Below, in pieces: positions 57,916 through 64,000 of a stretch of DNA of 64,000 bases. The DNA is from Nocardia nova NBRC 15556 (GTDB lineage: Bacteria > Actinomycetota > Actinomycetes > Mycobacteriales > Mycobacteriaceae): positions 28,153-92,152 of the forward strand of contig NZ_BDBN01000035.1 of assembly GCF_001613005.1 (NCBI RefSeq), written 5' to 3'. Each line of letters opens with the position of its first letter. Within the stretch, counting starts at the first letter, position 1. Position numbers and translations under genes: made by a program. Below the pieces are notes generated by a model, which worked only from the letters and a program-made list of their open reading frames with translations, was not told the DNA's origin and ran no database searches.

Positions 57916-60839
57916 GCAAAGCCTCCGTCGTTCTGCTGAGCGTTGTTCCGCCCGGCCGGGTCGTAGCCGGCCGTATCGGCCGGGTCGTACTGGGCCGTGT
58001 TGTCTCGGACGCTGACGCGGCCGCTGCGGACGCCGCTCAAATGCCTGGACAAGTTGTTGCGGATTTCCTCCGGATCCCGAGCCTCGACGACATCCTCCTG
58101 CGTCAGTCCGCCGGGCACCAGCTGCGCACCGGGCCGGCGGATGGGCAGGCCACCCGAGGTACGGGTGGTCGCGGTCGGGCTGCTGGCGTCCGCTGCCGCC
58201 GCCCAGCCCTCGTCGGCGGGAGACGACCAGGCGCCGGTCGGCGCGTTCGAGGACGGTTCGACCAGCCATTCCGACACCATGCGCTGATAGATCGGCGTGG
58301 GGGATTCCGGTTTGGCCGGCGCCTGAGCATCCTGCTGGTGGGCATCGTGCTGGTAGGCGTCGGGCCGGGGTGGCGCGAGGGTCGCGCCGTGGCGGGACAG
58401 CGGCGCCGGTTCGCGGTCCGGAGCGCGCTGCGCCGGGGCCATGATCGCCGTTTCGGCCCAGATATCGATGGGCTGCGGCTGCGGCTGCGGCCGCGGATCG
58501 GCCGGGGCGGGACGCCGGGGCGGCGCGATCTGTTCCAGGTCGCGGTCGGTCACCGGGTTCCACGGATCGGAGGCCGGAGCGAAACTTTCGCCGCGGCCCG
58601 CGGTTTCGGGCTCCTCGGCCTCGGCGCGCTCGTCGCGGGGAGGCTCCTCGGCGCGGTCGTCGTGGAAAACGTCCTCACGTCCGGTCTCGGCACCGCGCAG
58701 TACGCCGTCGTCGACGGGTTCCGCCGCTCGGTTGTCGGTCTCCGCGACATCGGGCAGCGGGGTGAGCCGGGTGACCGGGGCCGCGGTTTCGGAGTCCGAC
58801 TGACCGGCCGGGCGTCGCTGCGGCAGTCCGGCGCTGGTGAATCGGGCCGGCTCCGAACTGTCCCCGAACCGGTCCGGCGGATTCGGCACCGCGGTGAGAG
58901 TGCGGCCCGGAGCGGGGAACTCGGTGACCGGGGAGGGGAAGTCCGCGATCGGCGTGGTGAAGGTCGAGATGGCCGGCGGGACCACGGCCTCCGCGGGCGA
59001 GACCAGCGCACCCGGTAGATGCACGCTGGCCGTGATGCCCGGCTGCTGTGCCATCGTGGAGGTGCGGCGCAGGCCGACCGTGATGGTGTGCCGTGCCGCC
59101 AGCCGTCCGACCACGAAAAGACCCATGCGGCGCGCGGTTTCGATGGTGACCTCACCACCGGAGGCCAGGCGCTCGTTGATCGCGCGCATATCCTCGGCGG
59201 ACATGCCGAGGCCGCGGTCGGTGATCTCGATCAGATATCCGCCGTCCACCGCGCGCGACACCGAGACCGCCACCGGCGTGTTCGGCGGCGAGTAGCGCAG
59301 CGAGTTGTCGATCAGCTCGGCCAGCAGATGCTCGATGTCGACGGCGGGCTCACCGGCGACGATACCGTCGGGCACCGAACCGATTTCGACGCGCTGATAG
59401 TCCTCGACCTGGGAGACCGCACTCCACAGCATGTCCGACAGCGGTACCGGCGGCAGATGGCCGCGGCGCAACGCGGTACCGGCGAGCACCAGCAGGTTGT
59501 CGCCGTTTCGGCGCATGCGGGTGGCGAGGTGGTCGAGGCGGAACAGGCTCTGCAGCCGATCGGAGTCGTCCTCGTCGCGTTCCAGATCCTCGATCAGCGA
59601 CAGCTGCTGTTCGACCAGCGATTGGCTACGCCGCGAGAGCGTTTCGAACATGTTGCTGATCTGCAGGCGCAGGCGGGCCTGTTCGGCGGCGAGGAACAGC
59701 GCCTGGCGGTGCATGTCGTCGACCGCTCGGGCCAGCTGACCGATCTCCTCGGTGGTCTGCACGTCGACCGGGACGATCTCCGGAGTCGCGCCGCCGCCGC
59801 GCACGACCGCGAGCTCGGCGGGCAGGTCGGTATGCGCGACCTGCAGCGAATCGCGGCGCAGGCGGCGAATCGGGACGACCAGCGAGCGGGCGACCGCCAG
59901 CGCCAGGGCCAGACCGGCCAGCAGGGTCACGACCACCAGCGCCACATCGCGCAGGACCGTGCCGCGCGCGTCGACCGAGCGGTCCGACAGTCCGGAGTCG
60001 ATCAGGTCGACCAGATGGTTGGTGGCCTCGTTGTAGGTGTCGGTACTGGTCTGCATCGACTGCACGACACCGGGCACGTTGATCGGCTCGACCGCGTTCT
60101 GACTCATCGCCGCGATACGCGTCTGCAGCGCGCCCAGCAGCACATCCGGCTTCAGCGCCGATTCCGGCTGCACGACCGCGTACTGGTTGATCATGGTGAG
60201 TTCGGCGCCGGTGGCGGTCAGGACCTGGGCCAGCACGGCCGGGTTGTTGCCGATCTCACCGCTCTCGAGGGCCAGCTGCTGCTGCGTGAACATCTGGCGG
60301 GCGATGGCGATGACACCCATCTGCACGTAATAGCGCTCGAGGGTCGTCTCCTTCGGCGTCGCCAGGGACGAGACGGCGTTGCTGACGTGGCCGTTCACCT
60401 CGCTCGCCTGTTTGACGACCTCCTGCGGCGCGCCGCCGTGCAGGCTGTTGCGCAACGTGCGCCCGGCCGCCAGCGCCTCGGTGAGTTCGGTGGCGACCCG
60501 CTTGTCGGTCGCCGAATTCTGCAGCGCCGTCTGCAGATCCGCCGCGGCCTGGTCGAACCGGGCCGCGGCCTGGTCCAGCGCCGACTGCGGAACGTGTTCG
60601 CCGTTGCCGAGGGTCACGGCGAGATTGTTGGCCGCCGAACCGAAGTCGAGGGTCGGCCGAATGATCCGCGCCTGCTCACTGGCCGTGTTCAGCTGTGAGA
60701 TGGTGCCGAGTTCGTCCTTGATTCGAAGAACGGCGAATGCCGATGCCAGCACGACCGGCAGCAGTAGCACGATGCCGACCTTGCTAGTCACGGACAGATT
60801 GGACAGACTCCTCTGCCATGGCCGCGGTGCAGTGCCCAT
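57912..60839 (-). CDS. Conservon sensor histidine kinase (CvnA-type, nitrate/nitrite-sensor domain)
   Basis: 975 residues from ATG 60839, which follows GGAAGCGGG; a TTG start at 60929 would add 30 residues. First TM (VGIVLLLPVVLASAFAVL), extracellular NIT-like sensor region (about 60-300), second TM (VALVVVTLLAGLALALAVA), HAMP-like linker, dimerisation segment (LDHLATRMRRNGDNLLVLAG), and an ATPase domain with N-box ELIDNSLRYSPPNTPV and G1 DRGLGM. A Pro-rich tail of about 350 residues follows. The head of a four-gene conservon; the input signal is unknown. Confidence 0.93.
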   Translation of the reverse strand: MGTAPRPWQRSLSNLSVTSKVGIVLLLPVVLASAFAVLRIKDELGTISQLNTASEQARIIRPTLDFGSAANNLAVTLGNGEHVPQSALDQAAARFDQAAADLQTALQNSATDKRVATELTEALAAGRTLRNSLHGGAPQEVVKQASEVNGHVSNAVSSLATPKETTLERYYVQMGVIAIARQMFTQQQLALESGEIGNNPAVLAQVLTATGAELTMINQYAVVQPESALKPDVLLGALQTRIAAMSQNAVEPINVPGVVQSMQTSTDTYNEATNHLVDLIDSGLSDRSVDARGTVLRDVALVVVTLLAGLALALAVARSLVVPIRRLRRDSLQVAHTDLPAELAVVRGGGATPEIVPVDVQTTEEIGQLARAVDDMHRQALFLAAEQARLRLQISNMFETLSRRSQSLVEQQLSLIEDLERDEDDSDRLQSLFRLDHLATRMRRNGDNLLVLAGTALRRGHLPPVPLSDMLWSAVSQVEDYQRVEIGSVPDGIVAGEPAVDIEHLLAELIDNSLRYSPPNTPVAVSVSRAVDGGYLIEITDRGLGMSAEDMRAINERLASGGEVTIETARRMGLFVVGRLAARHTITVGLRRTSTMAQQPGITASVHLPGALVSPAEAVVPPAISTFTTPIADFPSPVTEFPAPGRTLTAVPNPPDRFGDSSEPARFTSAGLPQRRPAGQSDSETAAPVTRLTPLPDVAETDNRAAEPVDDGVLRGAETGREDVFHDDRAEEPPRDERAEAEEPETAGRGESFAPASDPWNPVTDRDLEQIAPPRRPAPADPRPQPQPQPIDIWAETAIMAPAQRAPDREPAPLSRHGATLAPPRPDAYQHDAHQQDAQAPAKPESPTPIYQRMVSEWLVEPSSNAPTGAWSSPADEGWAAAADASSPTATTRTSGGLPIRRPGAQLVPGGLTQEDVVEARDPEEIRNNLSRHLSGVRSGRVSVRDNTAQYDPADTAGYDPAGRNNAQQNDGGFA

Positions 60840-61159
60840 CCCGCTTCCGTCGCCTCCGCTCGCGCACGTGCCCCGGGTTCCGGCCGCCGCCCGCGTCTGG
60901 CCGTTCGGGTCCAACGGGTTGAGAACCAACTAGAGGTTTACTTTTACCGCAGGCAACATACCGCGAGAACACGTTCGCGGCAATTTGGAGGGGTCCGGCG
61001 ACAACGGTCTAAAACGGCTCGGCGCAACAACTTTCGTGTGCAACAGATACTTCTCGGAACTATTTTCGATGATTCCGCAGGTCACCTGTTGTGGATGCGC
61101 GGCGTGTCGAATGGTCGGTTCTCAGTCGGCTCTCAGTCGATCCGGTCAAACTGGAGGCC
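60840..61159. other. Divergent region between conservon and mprA (320 bp)
   Basis: No gene seen. It contains an AT-rich stretch at about 60930-60960 suited to a promoter for the conservon, and the MprA-type repeat at 61120-61138 near mprA. Confidence 0.55.
61120..61138. promoter_or_regulatory. MprA box upstream of mprA
   Basis: Two exact TCTCAGTC octamers (61120-61127, 61131-61138) in direct repeat with 3-bp spacing, the arrangement of the MprA box in mycobacteria. It lies 21 bp before the mprA start, suggesting autoregulation. Confidence 0.85.
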
Positions 61160-61849
61160 ATGCGCATTCTGGTAGTCGACGATGATCGCGCGGTGCGCGA
61201 GTCGCTGCGCCGGTCGCTCACCTTCAATGGATATTCCGTCGAGCTGGCGGTCGACGGCGTCGACGCCTTGGAGAAGGTCAGCGCGTCCCGGCCCGACGCA
61301 TTGGTGCTCGATGTGATGATGCCGCGGCTGGACGGCCTGGAGGTATGCCGCCGCCTGCGCAGCACCGGTGACGATCTGCCGATTCTCGTGCTGACCGCCC
61401 GGGATTCGGTATCGGAGCGAGTGGCCGGCCTCGACGCCGGCGCCGACGACTATCTGCCCAAACCGTTCGCGCTGGAGGAATTGCTGGCGCGTTTGCGCGC
61501 GCTGTTGCGCCGCACCGCCCCCGACGCGGCCACCGATTCCTCGGAGACGATGCGTTTCGCGGATCTGTCCCTGGACCCGGTGACGCGCGAGGTATCGCGC
61601 GGGGAGCGCGCCATCAGCCTGACCCGCACCGAATTCTCGCTGCTGGAAATGCTGATGGCGAATCCGCGCCGGGTGCTGACGCGCAGCCGCATTCTGGAAG
61701 AGGTCTGGGGCTACGACTTTCCGACCTCCGGTAATGCGCTCGAGGTCTATATCGGCTATCTGCGCCGCAAAACCGAGGCCGAGGGGGAGCCGCGATTGAT
61801 CCACACCGTGCGCGGGGTGGGTTACGTGCTGCGCGAGACTCCTCCGTAG
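61160..61849 (+). CDS. mprA: Response regulator MprA (OmpR/PhoB family)
   Basis: 229 residues from ATG 61160 with GGAGG upstream; an upstream GTG at 61091 would place the MprA box inside the gene. Receiver domain with MRILVVDDDRAVRESLRR, phosphoacceptor in LVLDVMMPRLDG (about Asp 48) and LPKPFALEELLARLRA; a C-terminal winged helix (LTRTEFSLLEMLMANPRRVLTRS, LRRKTEAEGEPRLIHTVRGVGY). It answers envelope stress with MprB in mycobacteria. Confidence 0.94.
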   Translation: MRILVVDDDRAVRESLRRSLTFNGYSVELAVDGVDALEKVSASRPDALVLDVMMPRLDGLEVCRRLRSTGDDLPILVLTARDSVSERVAGLDAGADDYLPKPFALEELLARLRALLRRTAPDAATDSSETMRFADLSLDPVTREVSRGERAISLTRTEFSLLEMLMANPRRVLTRSRILEEVWGYDFPTSGNALEVYIGYLRRKTEAEGEPRLIHTVRGVGYVLRETPP

Positions 61850-61938
61850 GCCGGGTCGTCGTGGCAAGAGCTCATCCTGGGCACGGCGGCCGCCCCGATC
61901 GTGTGGCTCGGCTGGGGCCGCGCCCCGATCCGCACGAG

Positions 61939-63336
61939 ATGCGCCCGCCGATGCCGCTGACCCGCTCGGTGTCGCTGCGCTGGCGGGTGACCCTGCTGGC
62001 CGCCTCGGTGGTGGCGATCGCCGTCGCGGTGACCTCGATCGCCGCCTACGCACTGGTCGCCCGCGCCCTGTACGCCGATGTGGACAGTCAGTTGCGCAGC
62101 CGCTCGGAGGTGATGGTCAAGAACAACATCGACCTGCAGGGCTTCCAGGCGATCATCATGTTCAGCAGCCTGTACTCCAACGATATCGGCATCGCGCTGA
62201 TCTATCCCGACGTCGATGTGCCCTATGCCCCGCCGCAACCGATGGATCCGCCGATCGGCCCGGCCGAGATGGCGGTGGCGCACGGAAAGGCCGATGTCTC
62301 GCTGCGGACCGCGAACAATCAGCGCGTACTCGCCCGGCGCACGAAATCCGGTGCGACACTGGTTATTTCGCGGTCGCTGGAACCCACCCGTGAAGTACTC
62401 GACCGGCTCGCGTGGCTGCTGTTCACGATCGGCGGTTGCGGCGTGCTGGTCGCCGGGGCCGCCGGTGCGACGGTCGGGCGGACGGGGCTGCGGCCCATCG
62501 CCCGATTGACCGCGGCCACCGAACGCGTCGCGCGCACCGACGATCTGGCGCCGATTCCGGTCACCGGTGACGACGAACTGGCGCGGCTCACCGAGAGTTT
62601 CAATCTGATGTTGCGGGCGCTCGCCGAATCTCGCGACCGGCAACGGCGGCTGGTCGCCGACGCCGGACACGAATTGCGTACGCCGCTGACCTCGCTGCGC
62701 ACCAATATGGAACTGCTCATCGCCTCCTCGCGCCCGGACGCACCGCCGATTCCCGAGGAGGATATGGCCGGGCTGCGCGCGGATGTGATCGCCCAGATCG
62801 AGGAGTTGTCCACGCTGGTCGGTGACCTGGTGGACCTGGCTCGCGAGGACGCGCCCGAAACCGTCTACGAGCGGGTCGATCTCGGCGAAGTCGCCGAGCG
62901 CGCGCTGGAACGGGTGCGGCGGCGGCGCGTGGACGTCGAATTCTCGGCGCAGCTGCGGCCGTGGTTCGTCTACGGCCACGACGCCGGACTCGAGCGGGCC
63001 ATCCTCAACGTGCTCGACAACGCGGCGAAGTGGAGTCCGCCGGAGGCGCAGGTCGTCCTGACCATGCGCGAAACCGGGCCGGGGCTCATGGAAATCGCGA
63101 TCGACGATGCCGGGCCGGGCATTCCGCCGGAGGAACGGGAACTGGTCTTCGAACGCTTCTACCGCACCACGGCGTCGCGATCGATGCCCGGATCCGGACT
63201 GGGGCTGGCCATCGTGAAGCAGGTGGTGTCCAAGCACGGCGGCACGATCACCGTGGACACCTCCGAACGCGGTGGCACGCTGGTGCGCATCGTCCTTCCC
63301 GGCGAACCGCCGACCGCCGCCGACCGCCGGGAGTGA
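61939..63336 (+). CDS. mprB: Sensor histidine kinase MprB
   Basis: About 465 residues from ATG 61939; a frame from GTG 61861 adds 26 residues. N-terminal TM (VTLLAASVVAIAVAVTSIAAYAL), extracytoplasmic domain (about 50-150), second TM (LAWLLFTIGGCGVLVAGAAGA), HAMP, H-box DAGHELRTPLTSLRTNMELL, and the ATPase motifs NVLDNAAKWSPPEAQ, DAGPGIPPEERELVFERFYR and GSGLGLAIVKQV. Highly similar in layout to M. tuberculosis MprB. Starts shortly after mprA. Confidence 0.94.
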   Translation: MRPPMPLTRSVSLRWRVTLLAASVVAIAVAVTSIAAYALVARALYADVDSQLRSRSEVMVKNNIDLQGFQAIIMFSSLYSNDIGIALIYPDVDVPYAPPQPMDPPIGPAEMAVAHGKADVSLRTANNQRVLARRTKSGATLVISRSLEPTREVLDRLAWLLFTIGGCGVLVAGAAGATVGRTGLRPIARLTAATERVARTDDLAPIPVTGDDELARLTESFNLMLRALAESRDRQRRLVADAGHELRTPLTSLRTNMELLIASSRPDAPPIPEEDMAGLRADVIAQIEELSTLVGDLVDLAREDAPETVYERVDLGEVAERALERVRRRRVDVEFSAQLRPWFVYGHDAGLERAILNVLDNAAKWSPPEAQVVLTMRETGPGLMEIAIDDAGPGIPPEERELVFERFYRTTASRSMPGSGLGLAIVKQVVSKHGGTITVDTSERGGTLVRIVLPGEPPTAADRRE

Positions 63337-63467
63337 TCAGCGGCGATCCGGAATCGATGGGCGCGCGTGGGGCGGCCCCATAAACTGGCACGCATGCGTA
63401 CCGTCCCGCGGAAACCCGGCTGCGGCGGCCGGATACGGCAGGGAGTCACGGAGAACTGAAAGCACGG

Positions 63468-63486
63468 TCTCAGTCCGCTCTCAGTC
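63468..63486. promoter_or_regulatory. MprA box upstream of the pepD-like gene
   Basis: TCTCAGTC at 63468-63475 and 63479-63486, the same direct repeat and 3-bp spacing as upstream of mprA. It lies 45 bp before the pepD-like start, consistent with MprA control of this protease gene. Confidence 0.85.
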
Positions 63487-63530
63487 GCTGTCACCAGGCT
63501 GGGCGACAGACTCGAGGAGAAACGAGAAAT

Positions 63531-64000
63531 ATGACCGAGGATTCGAGGGACAGGCGCGACGAGCCGACCGGTTCGACTCCCCAGTCGGGAGGGCCCGAGC
63601 CGACGTCGCCGTCGAGTGGGGCGCAGCCCGCTTCGCCGGAGGGCGATGCCGGAAACGCGTCGCGCGGGTGGGGACAACCGTCGCAATGGGCAGGGCCGTC
63701 GTCGCAGGCCGGTGGTGCCGAAGCCGGTGCGCAGTCGCCGGGACCGGCGGGTCCGAGTGGGGGACCGCAGGAACAGCCCGCGCACACCGCGCCGATGCCG
63801 CCGTACAACCCGTACGCCGCGCCGGGCCACGCCTCGGGTCAGGGCTATCAGCAGCCCGGCTCGTACCCCTCCGGTACGCCCTACGCCGCCACCGGCGAAC
63901 ATCGCGCGGGCGAACCGTATCCACCCGGCGTCGATCCCAGCGGTGCCCACGCCGGGACACCTCGCCGCCGCGGCCGGGCGGGGCTGCTCGCCGGCGCCGT
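63531..64000 (+). CDS. PepD/HtrA-like serine protease, N-terminal part (truncated by window end)
   Basis: The first 156 residues of an open frame that runs past the window end. They form a long Gly/Pro/Ser/Gln-rich, disordered cytoplasmic tail (MTEDSRDRRDEPTG...) ending in RRRGRAGLLAGAV, the start of a membrane segment. Protease residues would lie beyond 64000, so the assignment rests on position after mprAB (pepD in M. tuberculosis) and the tail-plus-TM layout. ATG 63531 has GAGGAG upstream. Confidence 0.7.
   Translation, partial: MTEDSRDRRDEPTGSTPQSGGPEPTSPSSGAQPASPEGDAGNASRGWGQPSQWAGPSSQAGGAEAGAQSPGPAGPSGGPQEQPAHTAPMPPYNPYAAPGHASGQGYQQPGSYPSGTPYAATGEHRAGEPYPPGVDPSGAHAGTPRRRGRAGLLAGA

Noticed and set aside
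59019..60698. 559-codon plus-strand frame opposite the conservon kinase
   Set aside because: Antisense to a kinase with clear ATPase motifs; no domain content.
1..64000. tRNA, rRNA, CRISPR arrays, insertion sequences or phage genes
   Set aside because: None recognised: no transposase or integrase motifs, no regularly spaced direct repeats with unique spacers, no cloverleaf seen.

Overview
The window looks like a chromosomal segment of a mycolic-acid actinobacterium, most likely Nocardia or a close relative. It is GC-rich, uses GTG starts often, and from about 32.5 kb onward follows the gene order known from Mycobacterium tuberculosis Rv0946c-Rv0957 (pgi, chorismate mutase, pcrA/uvrD1, M23 peptidase, sucC, sucD, a 34-kDa-antigen-like DUF5336 protein, a DUF6350 membrane protein, purN, purH). 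It ends with an mprA/mprB pair and the start of a PepD/HtrA-like gene. The genus call is inference from gene content; no rRNA or tRNA gene is present.

Region 1 (1-24.4 kb, minus strand) is the unusual part. A three-gene block encodes a possible chaperone/immunity-like protein, a WXG100-type protein, and then one uninterrupted reading frame that starts at 21403 and is still open at base 1 (at least 7,134 codons). This giant protein is a mosaic. It has a WXG100-like N-terminus, a SecA-type helicase, four separate papain-fold (toxin glutamine deamidase-like) domains with Cys-His-Asp triads, an array of LuxR/sigma/GntR-type helix-turn-helix modules, three beta-rich repeats, a duplicated zincin-like domain (one copy HELAH, one copy decayed), a sigma-factor-like module and a permease-like membrane module. 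A third copy of the zincin-like domain lies in the WXG100 partner. The block resembles a polymorphic-toxin effector locus.

Region 2 (24.5-32.4 kb) holds metabolic and regulatory genes: a MocR regulator divergent from a PNPOx-like flavoprotein, a crotonase plus acyltransferase-like pair divergent from a TetR regulator and an AidB-like acyl-CoA dehydrogenase, an ArsR-SRPBCC fusion and a small membrane protein. Several intergenic regions carry clear operator-like inverted repeats.

Region 3 (32.5-50.7 kb) is the conserved housekeeping stretch listed above, followed by a lipoprotein and a bulb-lectin/LysM protein. Strong hairpin terminators separate most units. purN appears to start at CTG.

Region 4 (50.7-53.7 kb) is a zinc-starvation ribosome cluster: cysteine-poor paralogues of S18, S14, L33 and L28 on the minus strand, divergent from an Mrf-like CobW-family protein and cysteine-free L31 and L32. 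Zur-like boxes lie in the shared promoter region. These products would replace zinc-binding ribosomal proteins and help hibernate ribosomes when zinc is scarce.

Region 5 (53.9-64 kb) contains a hypothetical protein, a secreted protein, an MHYT membrane protein next to a four-gene conservon (sensor kinase, roadblock, DUF742, GTPase), and the MprAB stress system with matching MprA-type repeats upstream of mprA and of the partial pepD-like gene.
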